Below, in pieces: positions 6,903 through 15,161 of a DNA stretch of 64,000 bases. Origin of the DNA: Neoroseomonas terrae (lineage in GTDB: Bacteria > Pseudomonadota > Alphaproteobacteria > Acetobacterales > Acetobacteraceae); assembly GCF_018129025.1 (NCBI RefSeq), contig NZ_JAAEDI010000021.1:1-64000 (forward strand), in the 5' to 3' direction. Under the pieces are notes generated by a model. That model made no database searches, was not told the origin of the DNA, and saw only the letters and a list, made by a program, of their open reading frames with translations. Position numbers and translations under genes: made by a program. Each line of letters starts with the position of its first letter. The stretch's first letter is position 1.

Positions 6903-8732
6903 ATGCCCGCCCGCATCGACGACCTGCTGGTGCTCGACACCGCGGTCAGCAAGACCGACCTCGCCAAGTACCTCCGCGACCGCGAGGCGGTGCTGCCCTC
7001 CGACTTCGGCGGCCTCGGCGACGGCGTCGCCGATGATCGCGCTGCCATCCAGGCCGCCTTCGACCGCGCCGCGGCGGACCAGAAGTTCGCGGTCATCCCG
7101 CCCGGTACCTGGAATGTTTCCTCCGGTGTCACCCTCGGCGGCAGCGCCCGCGGCCTGATCATGCACGGGGTCATCCGCTACACCGGCACCGCCCCAGCGA
7201 CGGTGCTGACGCTCGGTGATGGCGGCACCGTCCGCAACGGCGAGAAGCACTATGCCGGGCTGCAGGTGGTGCGTGCCACTCAGTCCGACTGGCTCGACGA
7301 GGCCGACATCGGCATCCTGGTGCGCAACATCGACGCCTCGGTGGTCGAGCTGCGGTTGGTGTCAGGCTTCACCATCGGCATGCGCACCCTGGGCGACGGC
7401 CGCGGCGTCGAGGACAGCACCTTCCACCTCGGCCGCATCCTCAACAATCGCGTCGGCCTCGACATCCACTGCGCCACCGCGACCGCCTGGAACACGTCTG
7501 TTCGCTACTATGGCGGCCACTTCGCCATCGCGACCGGGATCAACCCCAGCCTGGACCGCTTCGGGATCCGGCTGTCCAAGGCGGATGGCGCCTATTCCAA
7601 CCACAACCGGCACGTCTTCGACGCGCCGAACTTCGAGCTGCGCCAGCTCGATCCCAACGTCGCCATCCCCTTCCTGAATGAGACCAGCGGCTCGGCGATC
7701 ATCGGCCGGGCGTTACGCATGGAGGCCTGCTCGCCGATCGTCGCCCGGCACACCGCCGCGGCACAGGATTGCGAGTACGAGGTCGCCTGGTCCAACACCT
7801 ACCAGGTCGGCATCGACTACACCGCGCCGGCCACCCGCTGCGGCAACACGGTGCTCAACCGGCACCGGGCGCCGGCGTCGCGGCATCTGCGGCTGCTCGG
7901 GGCGGTGCCGAATGTCCGGGCCAGGGCCTTCCGCCACAGCGCGACCGAGATCGGCGTCGAGGGGTTGGCAGTCGTTGCGACCTCGACCACCAGCGCCACC
8001 ACGCTGGCCGGGCTGTCCTTCAACGGGCTGGACGACATCACGCCGACCGGGCGCGGGCTGCTGCTCGCGGCGCAGCGGGGGTTGGCCTTCGTGGTGGAAT
8101 GCAGCCAGGCGAAGGAGTTCGCCCTGGTGCATTCCCTCGTCGGTGGCACCGACGGTGGGCGGATCTTCGTGCGCTGCTTCGATGCGGCGATGAATGTGCG
8201 GGAGAACGTCGCCGGCGACGCGCTGGCCTCGATCACCACGCTGCTGTGGAACGTCCCCTCCAAGGCCTGGACCGGCGGGGCTGCCATGGCCGACGCCTCG
8301 CTGAACAGGCGCATGACGGTGCGGCTCGGTCCCGGCGTGGCCTTCGCGCAGATCGGCATCGTCGGCTTTGACGGGCAGATCGAGCTTGAGGCGCTGCGGC
8401 TCTGCGGCCTGCCGGAGGCGGCACCGGCGCTGCTCTGCGGCACGCCGGTTCTCCCGGTCGGGCAGCGGGAGTTCGCCGCAGAGGCGGCCTGGGACCTGCC
8501 GAGCCTGGCGCCTGGGGCGACCAGCCTGCTCGACGTCACCGTCAATGGCGCACGGCAGGGGGATCTCGCCCATGCGGCGCTGGCGTCCTCGACGCGCTTC
8601 ATCGAGCTCGACGCCGCAACCTGGTCCAACAACACCGTCCGCGTCATGGCGCGCAACATCTCGCCCACGGCGACTTTCGATCTGGGTGCTGCGACGCTTT
8701 CGGTCAGTGCGCGAAAGCGAAGGGTGCCGTGA
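6903..8732 (+). CDS. Tail spike with pectate-lyase-type beta helix
   Basis: 609 aa. After a 40-residue head-binding segment comes the classic spike motif SDFGGLGDGVADDRAAIQAAFDRAA (DFGxxGDGxxDDxxAIQ shown in part), which opens right-handed beta helices of the pectate-lyase-3 type. Repetitive beta strands continue to about residue 420, then C-terminal beta domains. Such spikes bind and often depolymerise surface polysaccharide, so this gene likely sets host range. I cannot tell from sequence whether it has lyase or hydrolase activity. It begins 11 nt after the tip gene and is the last tail gene on this strand. Confidence 0.75.
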   Translation: MPARIDDLLVLDTAVSKTDLAKYLRDREAVLPSDFGGLGDGVADDRAAIQAAFDRAAADQKFAVIPPGTWNVSSGVTLGGSARGLIMHGVIRYTGTAPATVLTLGDGGTVRNGEKHYAGLQVVRATQSDWLDEADIGILVRNIDASVVELRLVSGFTIGMRTLGDGRGVEDSTFHLGRILNNRVGLDIHCATATAWNTSVRYYGGHFAIATGINPSLDRFGIRLSKADGAYSNHNRHVFDAPNFELRQLDPNVAIPFLNETSGSAIIGRALRMEACSPIVARHTAAAQDCEYEVAWSNTYQVGIDYTAPATRCGNTVLNRHRAPASRHLRLLGAVPNVRARAFRHSATEIGVEGLAVVATSTTSATTLAGLSFNGLDDITPTGRGLLLAAQRGLAFVVECSQAKEFALVHSLVGGTDGGRIFVRCFDAAMNVRENVAGDALASITTLLWNVPSKAWTGGAAMADASLNRRMTVRLGPGVAFAQIGIVGFDGQIELEALRLCGLPEAAPALLCGTPVLPVGQREFAAEAAWDLPSLAPGATSLLDVTVNGARQGDLAHAALASSTRFIELDAATWSNNTVRVMARNISPTATFDLGAATLSVSARKRRVP

Positions 8733-8756
8733 CCGTTCAAAGCACCTGGTCGGTGA

Positions 8757-8990
8757 TCACGTACGGCGTGCCGCGCAGCCCCGACGACCCAGCCGCTTGC
8801 GCCGCGACTTCATGGCGGGCACGGCGTCCACCCAAGCCATGCCCCTCTGTCGAGCATAGTGCCTGGCGAGAGCCAACACCGTTGTGCGCCCCTCGTCACC
8901 AAGTGCCTCCATCAGCCGAATGAACTCCTCCCGCTCATCAGGGCCCATCGGGCCGCGAGGAAACCGGGGATCGTCTTCTATGCCAGCCAT
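8757..8990 (-). CDS. Small hypothetical protein
   Basis: 77 aa from the ATG at 8990, which has AGGAGA about 9 nt upstream on the minus strand; longer versions to 9044 lack such a site. The product is charged and helical (GPDEREEFIRLMEALGDEGR, then ALARHYARQRG). No family recognised. It is convergent with the spike gene, separated by 24 bp, and marks the start of the minus-strand part of the island. The 294 bases between it and the next gene hold no convincing coding sequence. Confidence 0.5.
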   Translation of the reverse strand: MAGIEDDPRFPRGPMGPDEREEFIRLMEALGDEGRTTVLALARHYARQRGMAWVDAVPAMKSRRKRLGRRGCAARRT

Positions 8991-9284
8991 CGCTGTCGTC
9001 TCCTGCGTCAACGCCATGGGAGATGATCCGATAGAACGGGGCATCAGGGAGGTGATGGCCCAATGCGCGCTCGGCAGAAGGCGTGCCCAGCGCTGTCACT
9101 GTGCCGGGCACGCTTCCACTGTTCGGCCGGTCCCATGGCGGCCGGCCTGGTGGGCACCAGCGGGTTCGCCGCCATCCCCACCACCACCCTCGATCCGCCC
9201 CACCGTGCGGCTTCTCCGGTGGTCCCCGCGCTTTCGGGTCCGGGTCCCCATCTCAACGGCCAGCCCCGCCCGGCCCACCGGGTG

Positions 9285-10187
9285 TCATGCTGCTGCTGTG
9301 TCGCCCTCGATGATCCGCTGAAACTCTGCGAGGAACTCAGGATGCTGCTGGGCAAGGTATCGAACCACGCGGGCGTTCCCGAGCAGCCTGCCGAGATAGC
9401 CGCGTGCGACGACGAGATGCATATGGTCCGGGCCGTAGCTCCGCTCAGCAACCCGCAACTCTCGCTCGAGCTGGCTGCTTTCGCGCTCCATCAGCGCCAT
9501 CTGCTCGGGCGTCAGGCCGCGAACCTGCTTGGGTTGGTCGTCGGCCACGAGTTGGTTCTGTGGCGTGGCCGCCAGCAATGCTTCGGCATAGGTGATCGTG
9601 AAGCGATCCATCGCAATCATGAGCTCCACTGCCTCGATCTGGCGCAACGGCTGCATTCGCTTCAGGACGCGAAACAGGCCCTCCGCGATAGAGCGGTCCT
9701 TCAGCAGGTCTACTGCTTCTGGACACACGCCGGCCAGCATGCGCTTCTTTGCCCGAAGCGTCTGCACGTCGATATTCAGTGCGCGTGCGATGCGCTGCTC
9801 CGACGCGCCGTCCTCGATCGCCTTCAAGATCATGCGGTGTTCCTGCACGGCCGCGAGGCGGCTGATCCGCTTGTTGTACGTGAAGGCTTCGTCGTCCGTG
9901 GCCAACAGGCAAGCGACGTGCTCCGCTCCGCGAGATGCGAGGACATCAACGCGGAGGTGCCCATCCAACAGAAGGTACCGATCGTTGTTCGGCGAGCGTC
10001 GTGCAACGACCGGCGGCTCGATGATTCCGACTTCGTCAATCGACGCCGCGATGCGCGCATACTTCGCGGATCGGCGCACCTTTGGCGCAACGGGTCGCAG
10101 GAAGTCGATCTGACTGATCGGGAGCGAGACGAGCTTCTGCTCGAAGCACGCATGGACCGCTTGGCCTAGCGGGGATTTCGCCATCAT
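9285..10187 (-). CDS. ParB/RepB-like partition protein with RepB C-terminal domain
   Basis: 300 aa. The N-terminal ParB-like fold shows PISQIDFLRP, then YLLLDGHLRVDVLASRG (the RepB form of the ParB nuclease-fold box). A helix-turn-helix lies near 125-145 (SEQRIARALNIDVQTLRAKK) and the C-terminal half fits the RepB partition domain. Alphaproteobacterial RepB binds parS sites and works with the ATPase RepA; no ParA/RepA partner is encoded here. The start overlaps the upstream ParB-like gene by four bases (ATGA), so the two are translationally coupled. This is the last gene of a three-gene operon with a serine recombinase. Confidence 0.8.
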   Translation of the reverse strand: MMAKSPLGQAVHACFEQKLVSLPISQIDFLRPVAPKVRRSAKYARIAASIDEVGIIEPPVVARRSPNNDRYLLLDGHLRVDVLASRGAEHVACLLATDDEAFTYNKRISRLAAVQEHRMILKAIEDGASEQRIARALNIDVQTLRAKKRMLAGVCPEAVDLLKDRSIAEGLFRVLKRMQPLRQIEAVELMIAMDRFTITYAEALLAATPQNQLVADDQPKQVRGLTPEQMALMERESSQLERELRVAERSYGPDHMHLVVARGYLGRLLGNARVVRYLAQQHPEFLAEFQRIIEGDTAAA

Positions 10188-11080
10188 GCGCCCTCCCGCG
10201 CACGGAGGCGCTCGGTGAGGCTGCGAGGCAAGGTCTCGATGCGCTCAGCCGTAAGCAGCGCGGCGAAGCTTGCGTCAGCCATGAGGGCGCGGAGCGCCTC
10301 AAGGACGAAGACAAGCCGATCGCGCGTCGCCTGGGCTCGGCGAACGAGAAGGCGCTTCTTTTCGGTGTCCTGCTGGTAGGTTCGTACCAGCGCGTTGAGC
10401 GATAGTGGGCGTGCGCGTGCCCCGCGATCGCGCTCTCCTTCGTAACCTCGCTTCCGGCGACGCTGCTCAACGAGGCGCTTGGCGGCCATGAGCTTGTGGC
10501 CGCGCAGCAAGTTCTTCTCGTAGGCTTCCTGCAGCACGCGCTGAGTATCGGTATCGGCGGCCAGGGCAATATCGACGGCGATGCTGACAGGGATGGTTCC
10601 CTTCTCCACCGCGGTGAGCAGGCGCGTCTCGCTTTTCGTGATCAGGCGGAGGACGCCGCGAACATACTCCCCGGTTAATCCTGTCTTCCGGGCGATGTCG
10701 GCCTCGGAATGCCCGCGCTCGCGCATGCCTTGGATGTCATGGAGAAGGTCAAGGGCATGGTGTTGACGCCGTGCCAGGTTCTCCACCAGGCTCATGATCT
10801 GGAGTTGCTCCGGGTCGGCCTCGACAATCACCGCCGGAATTGTCGTCTGGCCCAACTCTCTGAAGGCTTCGAGACGCCCTTGGCCGCAGACGAGGTCATA
10901 CCGACTCCCCTCGGTGGAGGACCGCGCCGCAACTGTGATCGGCCGCTTCAGACCGACTGAGGCGATGCTGGCGACGAGTTCGTCGAAGGCGCGCGGGCTA
11001 CGCGCCCGCGGGTTGGAGATGTGAATGAGGTCGACCGGGATGGCTTGCGCTTCGCTCCTGGTGTCTCGCTCGGTTATCAT
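10184..11080 (-). CDS. ParB-like nuclease-domain DNA-binding protein
   Basis: 298 aa. The ParB N-terminal domain is clear: PVDLIHISNPRAR, SIASVGLKRPITV, YDLVCGQGRLEAFRELG and MSLVENLARR (ParB boxes I-II). A helix-turn-helix follows (SEADIARKTGLTGEYVRGVL, about 135-155). The C-terminal half is Arg-rich and helical and resembles the RepB C-terminal region. It is a different paralogue from the downstream protein; the pair may form hetero-oligomers. Four-base overlaps join it to the recombinase upstream and to the second ParB/RepB gene downstream. Confidence 0.8.
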   Translation of the reverse strand: MITERDTRSEAQAIPVDLIHISNPRARSPRAFDELVASIASVGLKRPITVAARSSTEGSRYDLVCGQGRLEAFRELGQTTIPAVIVEADPEQLQIMSLVENLARRQHHALDLLHDIQGMRERGHSEADIARKTGLTGEYVRGVLRLITKSETRLLTAVEKGTIPVSIAVDIALAADTDTQRVLQEAYEKNLLRGHKLMAAKRLVEQRRRKRGYEGERDRGARARPLSLNALVRTYQQDTEKKRLLVRRAQATRDRLVFVLEALRALMADASFAALLTAERIETLPRSLTERLRAREGA

Positions 11081-12669
11081 CCCACTCCCCTGATCGGCGC
11101 CCGTGCTGCCAAGTCGAAGAACGGCTCCAGCGTGTCGAACCGGAAGGCGTCCAGGCCGAAGCCGTTGGCCTGCCGCAGGCGCAGCGACGCAAGCTGCAGG
11201 TCGATCCAGGGCAGCAGGTAGTAATCGAGCGTCGTCGTCTCGCCCGGCTCCAGCCGAACGGCCACCGTGATGTCTGGGGTGAGGCCCTCATCCAACCGGA
11301 TGAGCCAGCGCCGCATTCCGCTTGCAGCCACCCGACATCGCGAGATCACAACGGCCGCCGTGAACTCGTCATTGATCGTGAGCAGGTCGGTTTCGGGATC
11401 GCGCACAACCGCGCCCCCCGCACGCTCCAGGCCGGCCATGACCCCCGCCATCACGGATGGATGCATCTCACGCACCGCGCGATTGGCATCCAGAAAGGCG
11501 AAATCGCGCTCTGGCGTGTAGCCAATCAGCTGGTACGCCCTCAGCAGGCTCTTGAAGCGCTGCGCGTAAGCGCTGCTCGACGGCGTGTCATCGGCCTCGT
11601 CGATCAGGATTCCGGTCAGGCGCCCATGCGTGGCAAGCACCCGACGAAGGGCTTCCAGCATGTCGTCGTCCGTGAGCTTGCGCGAGCGTTCCTGGATGAT
11701 GACCTGCGCCGCATCGAAGAGCAGCCGGTCCACCGCGGCTGGAAAGGCGCCATCGCGCCGGATCCACTCATCGGGCGTGTTCTTGCGCCGCCGCTCAGTG
11801 AGTTTGGCTGAGACGCGATTCCACACATTGTCGCCGACGTATTTCTCGTTGATCAGGACTTGGTGGATATTCCCTCGAGACCAGGGGTGGCCGACATCGT
11901 TCAGGATGCCGCGCCCGTTCAGCAGTCGCGCGATCGCCTCCTCGTTCTGGCCGTCCTCCACGAAGCTGCGGTAGATCCAGCGGACGGCTTCGACCTCATC
12001 GACAGGCCCCAGCGTCAGTACGACGCGGTCGGTCTGGATGCTCTTGTGTTGGCCGCGAGTGAGTTCGCCCTTCGGCGCTCCGGCGCCATCGATCAGGAAT
12101 CGGCGCAGCCCGAAGCCTGCCGAGCCGCCCTGCCGAAAGCCCAACTCGATGAGACGGCACTGACCCTTGAACACTTTGTTCCCGAGTTGCCGACTGTACT
12201 CCCCTGACATGGTACGCTTGATGCTCTTCAGGAGCTCGGAGGCGATGCTGCCATCATTCTCGAATGGCTCCGCGCAGTAGATCACGCGGACCCCGGCCTT
12301 CTTGCACTTGTACTCGTAGTAGGCGCTTTCGTCCGTGTCCTGGAAACGTCCCCAGCGGCTGACGTCGTACACGAGGATCAGGGAGAAGTCGGCCTGTCCG
12401 GCCTCGACATCGGCGAGCATCTGCTTCATCGCGTCGCGCCCCGCGATGCTCAGCCCGCTCTTGCCGTGATCGGCATATGTGCGAACGATCTCGATGCCGT
12501 TCCGCGCCGCGTACTCGCGGATCTCATCTGCCTGGTTCTCGGTCGAGTAGCGCTGATGGTCGGTGGACATCCGCACATACTCGGCAGCCCTGGTGCGCGG
12601 GGGTGTCTGATCGAGTCCTCCCCCTGCGCCGGTTGCTGCTGCATCGACCACGGCACGTCCCCTTCGCAC
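11077..12669 (-). CDS. Large serine recombinase
   Basis: 530 aa from GTG 12669. The resolvase N-terminus is clear: RAAEYVRMSTDHQRYSTENQ with the catalytic Ser in RMST, then YADHGKSG and LILVYDVSRWGRFQD. A recombinase domain follows (NGRGILNDVGHPWSRGNIHQ, then LINEKYVGDNVW, about 240-300), and then a C-terminal region not rich in the usual zinc cysteines. The start is uncertain: the real N-terminus may be nearer the TRAAEY segment, but starting at the Met of RMST would delete strand 1. It likely integrates or excises the island. It heads an operon with two ParB/RepB-like genes, diverging from an HTH gene. Confidence 0.88.
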   Translation of the reverse strand: MRRGRAVVDAAATGAGGGLDQTPPRTRAAEYVRMSTDHQRYSTENQADEIREYAARNGIEIVRTYADHGKSGLSIAGRDAMKQMLADVEAGQADFSLILVYDVSRWGRFQDTDESAYYEYKCKKAGVRVIYCAEPFENDGSIASELLKSIKRTMSGEYSRQLGNKVFKGQCRLIELGFRQGGSAGFGLRRFLIDGAGAPKGELTRGQHKSIQTDRVVLTLGPVDEVEAVRWIYRSFVEDGQNEEAIARLLNGRGILNDVGHPWSRGNIHQVLINEKYVGDNVWNRVSAKLTERRRKNTPDEWIRRDGAFPAAVDRLLFDAAQVIIQERSRKLTDDDMLEALRRVLATHGRLTGILIDEADDTPSSSAYAQRFKSLLRAYQLIGYTPERDFAFLDANRAVREMHPSVMAGVMAGLERAGGAVVRDPETDLLTINDEFTAAVVISRCRVAASGMRRWLIRLDEGLTPDITVAVRLEPGETTTLDYYLLPWIDLQLASLRLRQANGFGLDAFRFDTLEPFFDLAARAPIRGVG

Positions 12670-12787
12670 AGTCCTTCGGGAAGGAACGCAGCAGCATCGT
12701 CACGTCGCGACATGCCGGGCGGGGCGGTCGAGCGCATTGCACCTTCACTCTCATGATATCGGGAGTGGAATGTGCTGTGCGGACGAA

Positions 12788-12830
12788 GAAGGGCAACTTG
12801 TTGCACTCGAAGGGCAAGAAGTTGCCCTTC
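12788..12830. promoter_or_regulatory. Twin palindromic operator between recombinase and HTH gene
   Basis: The perfect dyad GAAGGGCAA-gaag-TTGCCCTTC spans 12809-12830. A second, less perfect copy GAAGGGCAA-cttg-TTGCac starts at 12788. The copies are 21 bp apart, two helical turns, so a dimeric regulator could bind both on one face. They lie just upstream of the HTH gene start (12837) and about 120-160 bp upstream of the recombinase start, an arrangement expected for autoregulation and control of the divergent recombinase operon. Confidence 0.6.
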
Positions 12831-12836
12831 TTCGAC

Positions 12837-13175
12837 ATGGCTTCGCAGCCGCCGGTCGGCTATGCGCGCGCGATCGCCGACGCGCTGCGACGCGAAATGA
12901 CCGCGGACGGCGCCTCAGCGAAGACCATCATGCGCTGGACCGGCGCCAGCGAACGCGCCGTGAAGGGATGGATCGGCGGAAAGCGTGGCCCGCGCGGTGA
13001 ACACCTCATCGCCCTGATGGCCGGGTCCGATGCCGTCTTCCTCGCTGTGCTGCGCCTCGCGCGGCGTGATCGCTTTGAGCCTTCGCCGGATCTGGACGCA
13101 ATCAGGGACCATCTCCGGCAGGCCTTGTCGGCGCTGGACGAGCCTGGCCCCAATGTCGACCCAGAGAATACCTAG
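12837..13175 (+). CDS. Small HTH DNA-binding protein, probable island regulator
   Basis: 112 aa from ATG 12837. A predicted helix-turn-helix lies near residues 24-50 (SAKTIMRWTGASERAVKGW, followed by GGKRGPRGEHLIALM). The type is seen in short phage or island regulators. The product is otherwise helical and ends in an acidic tail. The start has no visible Shine-Dalgarno site because the operator palindrome abuts it; a leaderless mRNA or an upstream in-frame ATG (12753) are alternatives. It is divergent from the recombinase operon and followed by an ImmA/IrrE-PIN pair. Confidence 0.65.
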   Translation: MASQPPVGYARAIADALRREMTADGASAKTIMRWTGASERAVKGWIGGKRGPRGEHLIALMAGSDAVFLAVLRLARRDRFEPSPDLDAIRDHLRQALSALDEPGPNVDPENT

Positions 13176-13357
13176 TGATGGCCGCCAGTGCGGCAGCACG
13201 TCTCGCCACGCCGCTGCCGCATGGTCAGGATCGCGACGCCGGCCGGGCCATGGACGACGATGCCACCCGTCCCCAGACGCCGGGCGCCCGCCTCGTGGAG
13301 GATTCCGCCCGGCCGGGGACTGCCGTAGTATGCGGCGGAGGACGATTGACAGCCGAG

Positions 13358-14578
13358 ATGGCACGAGCCGTGCAAATCAATCCCAGGGTTCTGTCCTGGG
13401 CCCGCGAGACCGCCGGGTTCGCACCCGAGGAGGCGGCGGCCAAGCTCGGCCTGAAATCCACGGCAAAGGCAACCGCCGTCGAGAAGCTCCTCCAGGCGGA
13501 GAGCGGTGAACGGCCGATCGGCCAGGGTATGCTGGAGAAGGCGGCTGCGATCTACCGTCGGCCCCTGGTGACCTTCTACCTGCCCCAGCCCCCCACACGA
13601 GGCGAGCGAGGCGAGGACTTCCGTACCATCGCCGGCGCGGCGTCCCCTCGCGAGGACGCTATTCTCGACGCTCTGATCCGCGACATTCGCACGCGCCAGC
13701 AGCTGCTCCGCGAGGCGCTCATCGAGGATGAAGATACCACTCCTCTGGACTTCGTCGCCTCTTGCCGAGTCGCCGACGGGGCGAAGGCTGTAGCCTCCCG
13801 CATCCGGAAGACGCTCGGCGTCACTACGGCTGAACAGCGAGGGGCCAGGGATCCTGCAGCCCTATTCAGCCTACTGCGCACCGCCGCGGAGCGGGCAGGC
13901 ATCTTCGTGCTTCTCCTGGGCGATCTCGGCTCCCATCATTCCGACATCAGCGAGGAGACGTTCCGAGGCTTCGCTCTCGCGGATGACGTCGCCCCCTTCG
14001 TCGTGATCAACGACAACGACGCGACCCCGGCCCGTTCCTTCACACTGATGCACGAACTGGCGCATATCTGGATCGGTGCGACTGGGGTGAGTGGGCCGCT
14101 TCGGGGTGCTCCGGCCAACATCGTCGAGCGCTTTTGCAACGAGGTGGCAGGGGAGTTTTTGCTACCGCCGGAGGCGCTGAAACCAATCGCCGCGGCAGGT
14201 GCTGCCAGCTTCGATCTAGACAGCGCGCTGTCTCTCACCGACGACGTGGCTCGGATTTGGAACGTGAGTCAGGGCGTTGTCACATACCGACTTCTCCTGA
14301 ACGGCTGGATCTCCAATCAGGTTGCGACGGCGATGTTCCGCGCCTTTGCAGACCGGTGGAGAGCGGAGCGTCAGCGGGCTCGTGAGGCTCGGGAGCCTGA
14401 CGAGACTGGGCCAGGCTACTACATAGTTCGGCGTTCCCGCCTTGGGGCAGGGCTTATGGACGCTGTCCGACGCGCGCTGCAGGGCGAGATACTCACTCAC
14501 ACGAAGGCTGCTCGAATCCTTGGCGTCGCGCCCACCGCGGTGGATCAGCTTTTGCGCGAGCGGCCGCGCGCAGCATGA
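13358..14578 (+). CDS. XRE-HTH / ImmA-IrrE (COG2856) metallopeptidase, antitoxin-like
   Basis: 406 aa. The N-terminal HTH region (about 10-75: VLSWARETAGFAPEEAAAKL) is followed by a peptidase domain with the zinc motif HELAH at 232-236 and a downstream Glu (FCNEVAGEFLLP), the usual COG2856 arrangement. A further C-terminal helical part (HTKAARILGVAPTAVDQLL) looks like a second HTH. The family includes ImmA, which cleaves a phage repressor, and predicted antitoxins. TTG 13346 with GGAGGA just upstream is an alternative start. It overlaps the PIN gene by four bases (ATGA), which supports a functional pair. Confidence 0.85.
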   Translation: MARAVQINPRVLSWARETAGFAPEEAAAKLGLKSTAKATAVEKLLQAESGERPIGQGMLEKAAAIYRRPLVTFYLPQPPTRGERGEDFRTIAGAASPREDAILDALIRDIRTRQQLLREALIEDEDTTPLDFVASCRVADGAKAVASRIRKTLGVTTAEQRGARDPAALFSLLRTAAERAGIFVLLLGDLGSHHSDISEETFRGFALADDVAPFVVINDNDATPARSFTLMHELAHIWIGATGVSGPLRGAPANIVERFCNEVAGEFLLPPEALKPIAAAGAASFDLDSALSLTDDVARIWNVSQGVVTYRLLLNGWISNQVATAMFRAFADRWRAERQRAREAREPDETGPGYYIVRRSRLGAGLMDAVRRALQGEILTHTKAARILGVAPTAVDQLLRERPRAA

Positions 14579-15063
14579 CGGTCTATCTGATAGACGCGAA
14601 CGTCCTCATCAGGGCGCACGGCGACTACTACCCAATAGATCGCATCAAGCCCTTCTGGGATTGGTTGCTCGCCGAGGCTGAGGCCGGCCGGGTTAAGATG
14701 CCGCGCGAGATCTACGATGAAGTTGCGAAGTCTTCCGATCTGCTGGGCCAGTGGCTGCGGCAGCCCGAGGTGAGGGCGGCGATCATCTTAGCAGAAGCCA
14801 CGGATGGCACGACGGTAGCTACCGTCATTGCCAAAGGGTACGCCCCTGATCTTGATGACGTTGAACTCGAGAAGATCGGTCGCGACCCTTTCCTCATCGC
14901 GGCCGCGTTAGGCGGACCGGATCGGGTGGTGGTGACGCGCGAGGTATCGAGCCCAAAGAAGCAGCGCGCGAACCGAAAGGTTCCGGACGTCTGCGTGACC
15001 ATGGACGTGGCATGGATCAACGATTTCGAGCTCTGGCGCCGCCTCGATTTCCGTATCGAGTAG
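14575..15063 (+). CDS. DUF4411 PIN-domain ribonuclease toxin
   Basis: 162 aa. It starts with the PIN signature YLIDANVLIRAHGDYY (first acidic residue Asp in DAN). Later come MPREIYDEV (acidic), EKIGRDPFLIAAAL (acidic plus helix) and RKVPDVCVTMDV, the DUF4411 pattern. PIN domains are metal-dependent ribonucleases, often toxins. A COG2856 protein followed directly by DUF4411 is a predicted type II toxin-antitoxin arrangement known from comparative genomics. The 4-base overlap with the upstream gene suggests co-translation. Confidence 0.85.
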   Translation: MTVYLIDANVLIRAHGDYYPIDRIKPFWDWLLAEAEAGRVKMPREIYDEVAKSSDLLGQWLRQPEVRAAIILAEATDGTTVATVIAKGYAPDLDDVELEKIGRDPFLIAAALGGPDRVVVTREVSSPKKQRANRKVPDVCVTMDVAWINDFELWRRLDFRIE

Positions 15064-15161
15064 GTCGGGGTAGCATCAATCTGCGGTCCCGTTGCATGCG
15101 AGGGGTGGTACCGGACCGACCGGGAGCCTTGGTCGGAGTATTCTGCCGCCGGGCAGACGAA

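Noticed and set aside
363..8732. Tail module as a gene transfer agent
   Set aside because: The gene order resembles GTA tails (tape measure, Dit, hub, peptidase, tip), but the tip protein is half the GTA size and a spike follows; a siphophage-like prophage fits better.
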